This document shows, in pieces, positions 1 through 10,771 of a stretch of 64,000 nt of DNA. How positions within the stretch are numbered: position 1 is the stretch's first letter; each line of letters begins with the position of its first letter. Origin of the DNA: Prochlorococcus sp. AG-355-P18 (GTDB lineage: Bacteria; Cyanobacteriota; Cyanobacteriia; PCC-6307; Cyanobiaceae); NCBI GenBank assembly GCA_003280515.1, contig QCER01000003.1, positions 40,681 through 104,680 on the forward strand, in the 5' to 3' direction. The notes beneath the pieces were generated by a model, which saw only the letters and a list, made by a program, of their open reading frames with translations, ran no database searches and had not been told where the DNA came from. Made by a program: the position numbers and the translations under genes.

Positions 1-461
1 ACAAATGTTGCATAATCTTCAACCCAAGAATTCCTACTTACCCATTTGTTGAAATTAATTTTTCTTTCTTCAGATTGTGAACTCCAACCTTGCAAAAGGA
101 GGAGACCTAATTTCTTTGTTAAGTCATCCGCAATATCAAAATCAAAATGATCTTTATTCTGATTTGTTGGACCTAGACTTTCTTTATTTGAAATGAAAAT
201 AAAACCTTTTTCGATTAAATCATCTACATCCAAAAACCATGGGTTAAGTGCAAAACTAGATGGGGAACTATATGGCGAACCTGTAGAGTCAGTAGGTGTA
301 AGAGGTAAAAATTGCCAGTATTCAATTCCATGCTTATGAAGTTTTTTTAACCACTCTTTAGCTCCTCTACCAAAAGTCCCACATACTGTCCCTCCGGGAA
401 TACATGTTGGATGCAAAAGTAAGCCTAATGATTTTTTTGCAATAATTGACTCTTTAGGCAT
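1..461 (-). CDS. malQ: 4-alpha-glucanotransferase (amylomaltase), N-terminal part
   Basis: The gene runs off the left edge; 153 codons are visible from an ATG at 461. The N-terminus carries the MalQ-type LLLHPTCIPGG stretch, then WLKKLHKHGIEYWQFLPLTPT and GSPYSSPSSFALNP, which are typical of the GH77 substrate-binding start of the barrel. The family transfers alpha-1,4-glucan segments between malto-oligosaccharides in glycogen turnover. It is divergent from prs with a gap of about 245 nt that shows no other gene. The family call is firm; the catalytic residues lie outside the window. Confidence 0.9.
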   Translation of the reverse strand, partial: MPKESIIAKKSLGLLLHPTCIPGGTVCGTFGRGAKEWLKKLHKHGIEYWQFLPLTPTDSTGSPYSSPSSFALNPWFLDVDDLIEKGFIFISNKESLGPTNQNKDHFDFDIADDLTKKLGLLLLQGWSSQSEERKINFNKWVSRNSWVEDYATF

Positions 462-706
462 GTTTTAAATATATTTTGATGCTTTACACTTAAAGTGTTT
501 TCATTCTCTAAATTCAACCATATACAAATTTTTTTTAATTGACAAATATAATTTCTAGTTTTTAAGTCTGCATAATTACAAATTCTAATTTCTAATCAAT
601 AATCTTTTGCTTAATAGATTTGACTTTTGAAAAAATCTAGTCATTATCTTTTGCGAAATTCACATAAACGACTACGATATGAATATAGTTTTATGGTGCA
701 AATTTC

Positions 707-1702
707 GTGACAAGTTTTATCACGGCAATGCAGAGTAAAGAATCTAACTTTAATCTAACTAATAGTAGATTAAGGCTAGTAAGTGGGACAACAAATCCTA
801 AATTAGCTGAAGAAATTGCATCATACTTAGGTATTAAAAATGTACCTTTAATATCTAAAAGATTTGCAGATGGAGAACTTTATGTTCAGATTCAGCAGTC
901 TATTAGAGGTTGTGATGTGTTCCTCATACAACCTACATGCGCTCCTGTAAACGATAGCTTAATGGAGCTCATGATCATGGTTGACGCATGCAAGAGAGCT
1001 TCTGCAAGACAAATAACGGCCGTAATCCCCTATTTTGGATATGCAAGGGCAGATAGGAAGACCTCAGGAAGAGAGTCTATAACTGCAAAATTAACTGCTA
1101 ATTTACTTGAGAAATCAGGAGTTGATAGAGTTCTTGCTATGGACTTACACTCGGCTCAAATACAAGGTTACTTTGACATACCATGCGATCATATTTACGG
1201 TTCACCTGTATTAATTGATTATCTAGAAACTTTAGATTTAGAGGAAATAGTTGTAGTCTCTCCTGATGTAGGTGGTGTAGCGAGAGCAAGAGCATTCGCA
1301 AAATTAATGAAGGATGCTCCATTGGCTATCATTGATAAAAGGAGATCTGCGCATAATATCGCTGAAAGTTTAACAGTTATCGGGGAAGTAAAAGGTAAAA
1401 CGGCCATTCTTATAGACGACATGATAGACACTGGAGGTACAATTTGTTCAGGAGCAAATTTATTAAAAAAAGAAGGAGCTAATAGAATATTTGCATGTGC
1501 CTCACATGCTGTATTTTCTCCACCTTCTTATGAAAGATTAAGTACTAAGAATCTTTTCGAACAAGTTATTGTTACTAACAGCATCCCAGTTATACATAAA
1601 GATGATTTCCCACAGTTAAAAGTTCTATCCGTAGCAAATATGCTGGGGGAAGCTATTTGGAGAATCCATGAAGAAAGTTCAGTTAGTTCTATGTTTAGAT
1701 AA
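707..1702 (+). CDS. prs: Ribose-phosphate pyrophosphokinase
   Basis: Makes PRPP from ribose-5-phosphate and ATP in the cytoplasm, feeding purine, pyrimidine, histidine, tryptophan and NAD synthesis. The 331-residue protein has the usual length. It shows the FADGELYVQI segment near residue 54 and the PRPP-binding loop ILIDDMIDTGGT at residues 234-245. The start used is GTG at 707; an in-frame ATG at 728 (residue 8) is a plausible alternative because the first seven residues are not conserved family sequence. No Shine-Dalgarno sequence decides between them. Identity is secure. Confidence 0.96.
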   Translation: MTSFITAMQSKESNFNLTNSRLRLVSGTTNPKLAEEIASYLGIKNVPLISKRFADGELYVQIQQSIRGCDVFLIQPTCAPVNDSLMELMIMVDACKRASARQITAVIPYFGYARADRKTSGRESITAKLTANLLEKSGVDRVLAMDLHSAQIQGYFDIPCDHIYGSPVLIDYLETLDLEEIVVVSPDVGGVARARAFAKLMKDAPLAIIDKRRSAHNIAESLTVIGEVKGKTAILIDDMIDTGGTICSGANLLKKEGANRIFACASHAVFSPPSYERLSTKNLFEQVIVTNSIPVIHKDDFPQLKVLSVANMLGEAIWRIHEESSVSSMFR

Positions 1703-1716
1703 AAGAAATAAATTTG

Positions 1717-2151
1717 TTACAACCCTTGTAGTTTCTTTAGTCTCTCAGTTTCAATCTTAAATTGTTTTTCGACCTTTTCAGGAACATTATCTGGACAAAC
1801 CTGAAGAGCTGATTCAACTAATTGCAGGGATGCAATAAATTGTAGTTGTTTCAAGTCAACAGTTTGTTCTTTCTTTCTCTCTATTATTTTCCCTCCATGT
1901 TTTTGTGAAATTACTGATGCGAAAGTTGCTGAGGCAACGCTTAATGTTTTTGGGAAATCTAAATCAAATCCTTTTCTTGTTGCATTACATAGAAATGAAA
2001 CACCCATCCCATGATATAAATCTAAATCATTTTTGTTGGCAGGCAAATTTTTAACATTTGCATTCGCATTATTCAATTTATTATTTATATCAAATAATAA
2101 AGATGAAATAATAAGCGGGATTGCAATAATTTTAGATATTTTTAAAACCAT
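1717..2151 (-). CDS. Conserved secreted protein, unknown function
   Basis: A 144-residue protein with a hydrophobic N-terminal segment (about residues 4-20) that looks like a signal peptide or anchor. The mature part has a motif FLCNATRKGFDLDF (about residues 53-66), then a second Cys (QVCPDN near residue 118) and a charged, probably coiled-coil tail. The same spacing of Cys, R-x-G-x-D-x-D-F and second Cys occurs in the gene at 63372-63806, so the two look like paralogs. It is convergent with prs, with a 14-nt gap. I do not recognise a function; an extracytoplasmic location is inferred from the leader. Confidence 0.75.
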   Translation of the reverse strand: MVLKISKIIAIPLIISSLLFDINNKLNNANANVKNLPANKNDLDLYHGMGVSFLCNATRKGFDLDFPKTLSVASATFASVISQKHGGKIIERKKEQTVDLKQLQFIASLQLVESALQVCPDNVPEKVEKQFKIETERLKKLQGL

Positions 2152-2223
2152 ATTTGATTAATTTTTAATTCATATTCCTAAAGATACCATTTTTTATTTT
2201 TTAACTAAATCTACCGACAGAAT

Positions 2224-2763
2224 TTATTCAATAATTTTAATTTCGTGATGATTCTCAACTATTTTCAGCTTATTTTTGTTCCATGAATATATGACCCTAA
2301 ATCTATAATTATCAGAATCTACAAGTCTTGTATGTTCAATAATATACCAATCTTTGTAAGATGATTCGAAGATCATCTCGTGTTCATCGACTTGTTTGAT
2401 ATTTGAAATCCCTTCATCACTACTTAAATAAAAATTTTCCCTCATAAGTTGATGACCTTTTAGGAATGCTCGCATTTCTCCCCGTTCTTTATACTGAGGG
2501 TTTTCGTCAAAGAAATTATATTTTTTTTCTGGATACCAAGTAAATTTATAATGCGATTCCCATTCTGATTTACTCTCAAGGGCTTTTATGTCTATATTCA
2601 TATTTAAATTATAAGTTTTTTGTGGTTCATCAAGATAATACGTTCTATTAGATTTCCACAAACCAATATTCCTAGAAAACCATCTTTTTAAATTACTATT
2701 CAAATTGATTTCTGGAGGATTTTTACCAAAATGTAAATTTTTCTTTGGATTAATAGCAACCAT
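2224..2763 (-). CDS. Conserved protein, possible CpeS/CpcS-like lipocalin fold
   Basis: A 179-residue soluble protein without a signal peptide. The arrangement WFSRNIGLWKSNRTYYL near residue 28 and the later aromatic, beta-rich pattern ending in EHTRLVDSDNYRFRVIYSW resemble the CpeS/CpcS-type chromophore lyase fold, whose members start with a short helix followed by W-x-S-x-R-T. The resemblance is by eye only, and the protein could be another lipocalin-like beta-barrel protein of picocyanobacteria. It lies divergent from sasA. The coding call is good; the family call is tentative. Confidence 0.7.
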   Translation of the reverse strand: MVAINPKKNLHFGKNPPEINLNSNLKRWFSRNIGLWKSNRTYYLDEPQKTYNLNMNIDIKALESKSEWESHYKFTWYPEKKYNFFDENPQYKERGEMRAFLKGHQLMRENFYLSSDEGISNIKQVDEHEMIFESSYKDWYIIEHTRLVDSDNYRFRVIYSWNKNKLKIVENHHEIKIIE

Positions 2764-2869
2764 GTATAAATATGACCTAATTATTTAATAGCCTATCTGT
2801 AAAATAAAAAAAAATATCTTAATGTGTTTATAAGGATTAACAGCTTTTCAACACTTCAGAGGAATTGAT

Positions 2870-3988
2870 TTGAATGATAAAAAAGAGTTAAAATTAATAC
2901 TTGTGGCAGCTAGAAATCAACTTTCTAGTAATGATATTAAGTCCCTAATTGCTTATTTAGAATCTGATGATTGTGATTTTGAGATATCTTTACAGATTTC
3001 TGAGCCTACAGAGCAACCGGAATTACTTGAATTACATAGATTAGTAGCTATTCCTGCGCTCATAAAAATTTCCCCGGCGCCAAAGCAAATATTTGCTGGA
3101 AGTAATATTTTCTCTCAGTTGCAAAAATGGTTACCAAGGTGGACACAGGAAGGCTTAACAAAAAATCTTGGGATTAATTTGCAACCATCCAAAATTGATT
3201 CAATAAGAACTCAAAAAGAATTTCTATTAGAAGACGAACTTCTTGTTTTAAGACAAGAAAATGAGACATTAACAAAAAGGATAGAGTCTCAGGAAAGATT
3301 ATTAAGAATGGTTGCTCATGAATTAAGAACACCCTTAACTGCAGCTACTTTAGCTGTTCAAAGTCAAAAACTTGGTCAAATTGATATTGCAAAATTGCAA
3401 GAGGTAATTAAAAGACGTTTAGAAGAGATTGAACTTTTATCTCAGGATCTTTTAGAGGTTGGGACAACTAAATGGGAAGCGTTATTTAATCCTCAGAAAA
3501 TTGATTTAGGTAATATAAGTGCTGAAGTAATACTCGAATTAGAAAAATTCTGGAGATTAAGGAATATTGAAATTGATACTGATATTCCATCTGATTTGCC
3601 AAGTGTATTTGCAGATCAAAGAAGAATGAGGCAAGTTTTTTTAAATTTAATTGAAAATGCGATTAAATTTTCGAAAGACTCTGGATCCATAAAAATCACT
3701 ATGATTCATAAGACAAATCAATGGGTAGAAATAACAATTTGTGACAAAGGTGCAGGTATCCCTTTGAGCGAACAAAAAAGAATTTTTCTTGATAGAGTTA
3801 GACTCCCACAGACTTCTGAAGGAACCTCAGGATTTGGCATAGGGTTATCTGTTTGCAGGAGAATAGTACAGGTACATGGAGGAAGAATATGGGTTGTATC
3901 TGAAATCGGCGTAGGTTCCTGCTTCCATTTCACTGTTCCTGTGTGGCAAGGACAAAACAAAGAGCAACAATACTTGACGAATGGCTAG
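2870..3988 (+). CDS. sasA: Circadian sensor histidine kinase SasA
   Basis: Takes timing information from KaiC and phosphorylates the response regulator RpaA. Residues about 8-90 form the KaiB-like thioredoxin-fold sensor domain ([30 protein letters not shown]). The HisKA helix carries [11 protein letters not shown] with phospho-acceptor His150, and the ATPase domain has N-box ([10 protein letters not shown]), G1 (DKGAGIP) and G2 (GFGIGLSVC) motifs. The TTG start at 2870 is preceded by AGAGGA about 7 nt upstream and gives a normal N-terminus; the nearby ATG is out of frame. Prochlorococcus is known to lack kaiA, so SasA here would work in a reduced KaiB/KaiC timer. No kai gene is in the window. 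Confidence 0.95.
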   Translation: MNDKKELKLILVAARNQLSSNDIKSLIAYLESDDCDFEISLQISEPTEQPELLELHRLVAIPALIKISPAPKQIFAGSNIFSQLQKWLPRWTQEGLTKNLGINLQPSKIDSIRTQKEFLLEDELLVLRQENETLTKRIESQERLLRMVAHELRTPLTAATLAVQSQKLGQIDIAKLQEVIKRRLEEIELLSQDLLEVGTTKWEALFNPQKIDLGNISAEVILELEKFWRLRNIEIDTDIPSDLPSVFADQRRMRQVFLNLIENAIKFSKDSGSIKITMIHKTNQWVEITICDKGAGIPLSEQKRIFLDRVRLPQTSEGTSGFGIGLSVCRRIVQVHGGRIWVVSEIGVGSCFHFTVPVWQGQNKEQQYLTNG

Positions 3989-4028
3989 CCTTACTCTTAG
4001 CTTTAATAAGCTGTTAAGCTAATTTCCT

Positions 4029-4101
4029 GGCCCCATCGTCTAGAGGCCTAGGACACCTCCCTTTCACGGAGGCGACAGGGGTTCGAATCCCCTTGGGGCT
4101 A
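4029..4101 (+). tRNA. trnE: tRNA-Glu (anticodon UUC)
   Basis: A full 73-nt cloverleaf. The 7-bp acceptor stem is GGCCCCA with TGGGGCT (G-U closing pair) and discriminator A. The D arm contains GAGGCCTAGGAC, the anticodon stem is CCTCC/GGAGG with loop CTTTCAC giving anticodon TTC, and the T arm is AGGGG-TTCGAAT-CCCCT. The 3' CCA is not encoded. In cyanobacteria this tRNA also supplies glutamyl-tRNA for tetrapyrrole synthesis by the C5 pathway. It sits 40 nt downstream of sasA on the same strand. Confidence 0.97.
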
Positions 4102-4112
4102 TTAGTTTAAAT

Positions 4113-4655
4113 TTATAACGATCTTTTTGATGATTTTGCTTGCCTATCTACGGCAATTAAATTTTCTGATAGATCCTTTTTCAGTCTTTTCTCTATCATC
4201 CCTATTGGCATCCATTGACAACCTTGGACAGTAAGATCGTAAATTAGTGAATTTTTTGAAGTATTTTTAATGTTTTGTATTTTCCAACTGCCTTCAAATT
4301 TCCTAAAATCTCCCTTTATCAAATTAAATTTTAAGAGGCCAAGCTCTTTATTTTCAAATAAGTCGATTGTTACTTCAGCCGAAAATTTCATGCCAAGAAA
4401 ATCCTGAGCTCCAACTTGTTTAAGGTGAACATTATTATTCTTTTGATATATTTTTTTGCTTGAAAGTAAATTTGGTATGTAAAGATTTAGTCGATCATAA
4501 TCTGTTAAAACATTCCACAATGAATCAAAACTCGCAGAGGTTGTAAGTTGAGCTGCAAGTCTTCTTGTTCCTCCAGAAAGTTTTTCCATCGTTTGCTCAA
4601 TTGTCATGTAATCATTGGTTTTAGAATGATCTACTGATTCTTGAGAATTATTCAT
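4113..4655 (-). CDS. SRPBCC (START/Coq10-type cyclase-like) lipid-binding domain protein
   Basis: A 180-residue protein. From residue about 33 it matches the polyketide-cyclase/Coq10 START-like pattern: TTSASFDSLWNVLTDYDRLNLYIPN, then LKQVGAQDFLGMKFSAEVTIDL and the C-terminal IGMIEKRLKKDLSENLIAV helix. Members form a hydrophobic cup that binds lipids or aromatic ligands; cyanobacterial copies are uncharacterised to my knowledge. There is no signal peptide, so it is probably cytoplasmic. It is convergent with tRNA-Glu and divergent from petH. Ligand unknown. Confidence 0.85.
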   Translation of the reverse strand: MNNSQESVDHSKTNDYMTIEQTMEKLSGGTRRLAAQLTTSASFDSLWNVLTDYDRLNLYIPNLLSSKKIYQKNNNVHLKQVGAQDFLGMKFSAEVTIDLFENKELGLLKFNLIKGDFRKFEGSWKIQNIKNTSKNSLIYDLTVQGCQWMPIGMIEKRLKKDLSENLIAVDRQAKSSKRSL

Positions 4656-4833
4656 AGACGAATTTTTTAGTTAGATAAAAAATATTTCTGTGTAACTATA
4701 CTGATAAAAACAATAAATACTGAAAAATGAAAATAATTTCATTAGATTATCCCGATCTCAAAACGTAACCATTTTTGTAAAATTACTACAATTTAAACTA
4801 CAAATTGATAGTCTTTTATATAAAGAAAATTAA

Positions 4834-5946
<1,113 letters not shown>

Positions 5947-6056
5947 ATATTTTGTTTTTAGATTAAATTTTCACCTACTAAATACTTTTTGGTTTAGACA
6001 CAATATGTAGCTAATCTTAGAAAAAAAGAGGATTTTAAAAAAAGAATATTAAAAAT

Positions 6057-7580
6057 ATGCCTTCAACTTTAAGTAATCCTCTAAGATTAGGTTTACGGCA
6101 GGAAAGAGTTATATCTCCACAATGCTTAGTTATATTTGGTGCTAGTGGAGATCTTACTCATAGAAAATTAATACCGGCCTTATTTGAACTCTTTTTGCAA
6201 AGAAGAATTCCTAGTGAATTTGGAATAGTTGGTTGTGCGAGAAGACCTTGGTCTGATAATGAGTTTAGGGAAAAGATGAAAGTAAAGCTATCCAATCAAA
6301 TATCTGGGAAAGAAAGGGAGTGGGAACAATTTTCTAATTTTCTTTTCTATGAACCAGTTGACTTACAACAAAGTGACCATGTCGTAAAGCTTTCAAAAAG
6401 ATTAAATGAAATTGATAAAACACAAGCAACGCATGGGAATAGAACATTTTATTTATCAGTATCCCCGAATTTCTATGCAAGTGGATGTAAAGCTCTTAAA
6501 GCTGCTGGCCTTTTAGATGACCCTAAGAAAAGTCGTTTAGTCATTGAAAAACCTTTTGGAAGAGATTATTCAAGTGCAAAAAAATTGAATAAGATCGTTC
6601 AAAGTTGTGCTGAAGAAAGTCAGATTTATAGGATTGATCATTATTTGGGTAAAGAGACGGTTCAAAATATTCTTGTTATGAGGTTTGCTAACACTATTTT
6701 CGAACCTATATGGAACAGAAATTATATTTCAAGTGTTCAAATTACTTCATCTGAAACAGTTGGTGTTGAAGATAGAGCAGGTTATTACGAAAGCTCTGGT
6801 GCTTTAAGAGATATGCTTCAAAATCATATGACTCAAATGCTTGCTGTTACTGCTATGGAACCTCCTGGAAAATTTGAACCAGAAGCAATAAGAAATGAAA
6901 AAGCTAAGGTTCTTCAAGCTTCAAAACTTGCTGACGAAAATGAACCGTGGAATTGTTGCATAAGAGGTCAATATGGCGAGGGAGGAAATAGCTCAAATCA
7001 ACTAAAAGGTTATAGGCAGGAAGATGGTGTTAATTTTAATAGCACGACAGAAACATATATAGCGACAAAAGTTTTCGTTGATAACTGGCGTTGGCAAGGT
7101 GTTCCTTTTTATTTAAGAACTGGAAAAAGACTACCTAAAAGACTTGGAGAAATAGTCTTGACTTTTAAAGACGTTCCTGTTCATTTATTTGAATCAACAA
7201 TAATAAATCCTGCCCCAAATCAACTTATACTTAGAATTCAGCCAAATGAAGGGGCTACTTTCAAATTTGAGGTAAAATCTCCTGGTTCTGGAATGAAATC
7301 CAGACCTGTTGAAATGGAATTTTCTTATGATGAATCATTTGGAGAACCCTCAGATGAAGGCTATGTAAGATTATTAGCTGATGCAATGCTTTCTGACCCA
7401 ACCTTATTTACTAGAAGTGATGAAGTAGAGGCAGCCTGGAAACTTTATACGCCATTAATAGAATTGATGGGGAATTCACCTTGGAAGTTACCAATTTACA
7501 ATTATGAGTCTATGACGTGGGGACCTCCTGAGTCTGATCAATTACTTTCAAAAGATAATATTTTCTGGCGTAGACCTTAA
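6057..7580 (+). CDS. zwf: Glucose-6-phosphate 1-dehydrogenase
   Basis: First step of the oxidative pentose phosphate pathway, the main source of NADPH in the dark. A 507-residue protein of standard length. The NADP-binding FGASGDLTHRKL is at residues 27-38 and the substrate-binding RIDHYLGKE at 192-200. It is directly followed by opcA with 2 nt between stop and start, and then cobB 3 nt further, so the three are probably one transcript. The zwf-opcA pair is the usual cyanobacterial arrangement and supports the identity. Confidence 0.97.
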   Translation: MPSTLSNPLRLGLRQERVISPQCLVIFGASGDLTHRKLIPALFELFLQRRIPSEFGIVGCARRPWSDNEFREKMKVKLSNQISGKEREWEQFSNFLFYEPVDLQQSDHVVKLSKRLNEIDKTQATHGNRTFYLSVSPNFYASGCKALKAAGLLDDPKKSRLVIEKPFGRDYSSAKKLNKIVQSCAEESQIYRIDHYLGKETVQNILVMRFANTIFEPIWNRNYISSVQITSSETVGVEDRAGYYESSGALRDMLQNHMTQMLAVTAMEPPGKFEPEAIRNEKAKVLQASKLADENEPWNCCIRGQYGEGGNSSNQLKGYRQEDGVNFNSTTETYIATKVFVDNWRWQGVPFYLRTGKRLPKRLGEIVLTFKDVPVHLFESTIINPAPNQLILRIQPNEGATFKFEVKSPGSGMKSRPVEMEFSYDESFGEPSDEGYVRLLADAMLSDPTLFTRSDEVEAAWKLYTPLIELMGNSPWKLPIYNYESMTWGPPESDQLLSKDNIFWRRP

Positions 7581-7582
7581 AA

Positions 7583-8884
7583 ATGAAACCTCAACTAACA
7601 CTCCAAACTCCATTAGAGCTGCCTTATCAGGAAATTTCTAATTACCTTAATAAATTATGGATTTCAGAAGATAAAGATAAAACTGGAGCTAATACTTTTA
7701 CATTAATGGTCTGGCAGCCTGCTTGGCTAGAACAATGTTTGGTTCAAAAAGGATTAGTAAATGGACCAATTACTGGTTATTTAAGTCCAGAGATAATTGA
7801 AGTTGCCAAAAAATTTATATTAGATCAAAGACTTCCTATCAGTACTTCCCTTAATAGTGAAAAATTACTGGATTTGTTGAAGGAGAATTTATCTAATAAA
7901 GACTTTGAAGACTTTAGAGGGCAATTTTTTGAATCATCAATAAGTACATTGAATCCAAGAAGATTAATAACACTAGCGCCAACGTTAAATCAAAATACAG
8001 ATCTCAAAACTTTTGTGTCAGCTTACTGTCCATTAAGTGATACTCCAGCTATGAAACCTATATGTGGGGATTTAGTGGTTATTAGAGGGGACTCAGCCTC
8101 AATATTAAATAAAGGATTGAAAATTATTGATGAATTATCTATTGATGAATTACCTTCATGGTTGTGGTGGAATGGAAGATTAGATGAATCGCCTGAAATC
8201 TTTGAATATTTTACTAATCATGGTCCAAGGTTAATAATTGATACTGCTCTTGGATCGCCTAACAGATGTTTAAAAGTTTTAGATCAATTAAATAATTCAA
8301 ATAAAGCTATTAATGATTTGAATTGGGTTAGGTTGAAAAATTGGAGGGAATCATTGGCAATGATTTTTGATCCGCCTTCTAGGAGACCAATTCTAGATCA
8401 TATTACTGATATTGATATTGATATTGCAGGAGATCATATGATTCAAGCTTTGTTTTTGATTTCATGGATTAGCGATAAACTTGGTTGGTCTTTTCTAGGA
8501 GTTGAAAGGGATACAGAATCAATAAAAATAGAGTTTGAAAGAATTAATGGCGAAGTAATATCTGCATCAATCAATCCTTTAACTTTGGGAAATCCAAGTA
8601 TTCATTTAGGACAAGTTGTTGGATTGAGGTTGATTTCAAAAATTAGTGATGTTCAAAAAAATAACACTTGTGTGATATTGGGATGTGAATCAGTGGAATG
8701 TATGAGACTTGAGGCAGGGGGGATGGCTAATATGGAATTAATAGAACAAGTTGTTCCAAATTCTTTTTCTACATCAGAGTATGATGTTAGTAAATTATTG
8801 GGGAGTAGTAGAGGTAATACAAGTCCTCTTTTTGAAAACTCTATTAAAATAGCCCTTGAAATATTTAATGGTTTTAATAACTAA
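7583..8884 (+). CDS. opcA: Glucose-6-phosphate dehydrogenase assembly/redox effector OpcA
   Basis: A 433-residue cytoplasmic protein in the position of OpcA, 2 nt after zwf. OpcA promotes assembly of the active G6PDH oligomer and mediates its redox (thioredoxin-linked) control in cyanobacteria. The conserved C-terminal CESVECMRLEAGGMANMELIEQVV segment, with two Cys, and the central DPPSRRPILDHI segment are visible. No enzymatic motif is expected. Co-transcription with zwf is inferred from spacing. Confidence 0.92.
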   Translation: MKPQLTLQTPLELPYQEISNYLNKLWISEDKDKTGANTFTLMVWQPAWLEQCLVQKGLVNGPITGYLSPEIIEVAKKFILDQRLPISTSLNSEKLLDLLKENLSNKDFEDFRGQFFESSISTLNPRRLITLAPTLNQNTDLKTFVSAYCPLSDTPAMKPICGDLVVIRGDSASILNKGLKIIDELSIDELPSWLWWNGRLDESPEIFEYFTNHGPRLIIDTALGSPNRCLKVLDQLNNSNKAINDLNWVRLKNWRESLAMIFDPPSRRPILDHITDIDIDIAGDHMIQALFLISWISDKLGWSFLGVERDTESIKIEFERINGEVISASINPLTLGNPSIHLGQVVGLRLISKISDVQKNNTCVILGCESVECMRLEAGGMANMELIEQVVPNSFSTSEYDVSKLLGSSRGNTSPLFENSIKIALEIFNGFNN

Positions 8885-8887
8885 TAA

Positions 8888-10282
8888 ATGCCTTGTGTAA
8901 TATCTTCTCCTTCAACTGATAGTGGGAAAACTACATTATCGCTTTTGATATCTTGTTGGGCCTTTTCAAAAGGTATAAAGATACAAACTTTCAAGGTTGG
9001 TCCAGATTATCTTGATCAACAACAACTTAGTTCAATTGGCCAACCTATTTGTAGGAATTTAGATATTTTTTTAAGTGGTGAGGAATGGGTTAAAGAAAGT
9101 TTCTTTAAACATTCTTTGAAATATGAATTCTCATTAATTGAAGGAGCAATGGGTCTATTTGATGGATTAGGGGCAACAAGTTATTCCAGCACAGCCAATA
9201 TCTCTAAACTTCTCAAAGCTCCCGTAATTTTTATTGTTAATGCAAGAGGTCAAGTAGCTTCTCTTTTGGCGACTGTTCGAGGTTTTAGAAATTTCGATAG
9301 TGAGTTGTCTATAAAAGGAATTATATTTAACAACGTTAATTCAGAAAGACATAAAAAATTAATCAAAGAAGTTTTTAAAAATGAAGATATCGAAATTCTA
9401 GGTTTTTTACCATCTGATTCAAAAATAACTTTAAACAAAGCTAATTTAGGTTTAATATCTCCATTAGATAATGGTAAAGAAATTGATGTTGAATATTTTG
9501 CAAACTTCGCCGAAAGAAATCTTGACGTATTTTCTCTTTTTAAATTCCTGAAATCTCCTGAAAAGAAAATATTTAATTCTGTCAGTTTAATAGATTTTAA
9601 TATAAACAAAAATAAACCTATTGCAATTGCAGAAGATAAAATCTTTCATTTTCAATACCCAGAAACTAAGGAGTTTTTGAGCGAGCTAGGCATACCATTG
9701 ATTTCATGGAGTATTTATGATGATGAAGAAATACCTCATGATGCTTCTTCTTTAATTATTCCTGGAGGGTTCCCTGAAAAATATGCTGATCATATAAGCA
9801 ACTCTATAAAAAGCTTAAATTCGTTAAGGAAATTCCGCAAAAATGGATTTATATATGCAGAGTGCGGAGGGATGATGATTTTGGGAGACTTTATAAAAGA
9901 TGAAAATGGTAATAATCATAAAATGAGTGGCATTCTGCCTTTTAGATCCAAAAAAAGTAAACTTTCAGTAGGTTATAGATATATTGAGGGTTTAAAAGAT
10001 ACTCCGATCATTAAACAAAATCAATTAATTAGAGGACATGAATTTCATTATTGGAAAATTGAAAATAATTTATCTATATCCGATTTAAGAAAAACTCAGC
10101 ATCAAAAGAAACTTTTGTCTTCTCCATGGAAAATTAAATCTTGGAAAACTGAATACAAAGATGAAGGCTTTTTTGATGAAAAATTACATGCAAGTTGGAT
10201 TCACTTGCATTTGCCAAGTTCTCCGGAAGTCGCAAAAAACTTTATAGATGCCACCCAAATTAGTTTTTCAAAGGATTCTTAA
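8888..10282 (+). CDS. cobB: Cobyrinic acid a,c-diamide synthase
   Basis: ATP- and glutamine-dependent amidation of the a and c carboxylates in (pseudo)cobalamin synthesis; Prochlorococcus makes pseudocobalamin. The 464-residue protein has an N-terminal dethiobiotin-synthetase-like P-loop (STDSGKTTLS, residues 8-17), VGPDYLD, and a C-terminal class I glutamine amidotransferase domain with the nucleophile in YAECGGMMILG and a late HLHLPS histidine. It is the third gene of the zwf-opcA-cobB run. Its stop overlaps the stop of the convergent DUF212 gene by 4 nt. Confidence 0.94.
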   Translation: MPCVISSPSTDSGKTTLSLLISCWAFSKGIKIQTFKVGPDYLDQQQLSSIGQPICRNLDIFLSGEEWVKESFFKHSLKYEFSLIEGAMGLFDGLGATSYSSTANISKLLKAPVIFIVNARGQVASLLATVRGFRNFDSELSIKGIIFNNVNSERHKKLIKEVFKNEDIEILGFLPSDSKITLNKANLGLISPLDNGKEIDVEYFANFAERNLDVFSLFKFLKSPEKKIFNSVSLIDFNINKNKPIAIAEDKIFHFQYPETKEFLSELGIPLISWSIYDDEEIPHDASSLIIPGGFPEKYADHISNSIKSLNSLRKFRKNGFIYAECGGMMILGDFIKDENGNNHKMSGILPFRSKKSKLSVGYRYIEGLKDTPIIKQNQLIRGHEFHYWKIENNLSISDLRKTQHQKKLLSSPWKIKSWKTEYKDEGFFDEKLHASWIHLHLPSSPEVAKNFIDATQISFSKDS

Positions 10283-10758
10283 TTTATTATCAAATCAAAT
10301 ATTTTGAGAGGAGAACCTAAAAAAAACATTCCAGGCAAAGTGATTAATGGTCCCAAAAGACTCCCCACCATGACCTCAATTTTTGTATGGCCAAGTGTTT
10401 CTTTTAAAAGTAATTCAGATTGAGGGTCTAGTTTTTTTGATAGTTTATTGATTTCTGCAGCTTGAATCCCAGCTGATTTCCGAACACCGCTAGCGTCATA
10501 CATAACTATTAGCGCTACAGCTACTGACAATGCGAATATTGAGCTATCGAATCCCAATTCATAACCGATCCCAGAGGTGGCACCAGTTATTAAGGCGGAA
10601 TGACTTGAAGGCATACCACCAGTCTCGAAAATAATTCCAAATCTTATCCTTCCAGTTGAAAAGAAATTGAATACTATTTTGAAAAATTGGGCAAGTAAAC
10701 AGGATAATAGGCTCCAAAAAAGAACTGAATTATTAAAAAAGGAGAAAAAATCAGACAT
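10279..10758 (-). CDS. Divergent PAP2 family (DUF212) membrane protein
   Basis: A 159-residue protein with hydrophobic segments and the DUF212 signatures GGMPSSHSALITG (about residues 47-59) and VMYDASGVRKSAG (about 84-96), ending with a GHTKIEVMVGSLLG segment. The histidines and arginines resemble those of PAP2/haloperoxidase-type phosphatases, so a lipid phosphate phosphatase role has been suggested for the family. Here it is the last gene of a folD-crtE-DUF212 run, 13 nt after crtE. A role in isoprenoid or undecaprenyl phosphate chemistry would suit that context but is inference. Confidence 0.9.
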   Translation of the reverse strand: MSDFFSFFNNSVLFWSLLSCLLAQFFKIVFNFFSTGRIRFGIIFETGGMPSSHSALITGATSGIGYELGFDSSIFALSVAVALIVMYDASGVRKSAGIQAAEINKLSKKLDPQSELLLKETLGHTKIEVMVGSLLGPLITLPGMFFLGSPLKIFDLIIN

Positions 10759-10771
10759 AAATTAAAACTAA

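Noticed and set aside
4777..4789. GTA-N7-TAC upstream of petH as an NtcA site
   Set aside because: NtcA sites need GTA-N8-TAC; spacing is one short and no supporting -10 box is placed 20-23 nt downstream.
9250..9609. 119-residue minus-strand ORF inside cobB
   Set aside because: Shadow of cobB with no domain and unnatural composition.
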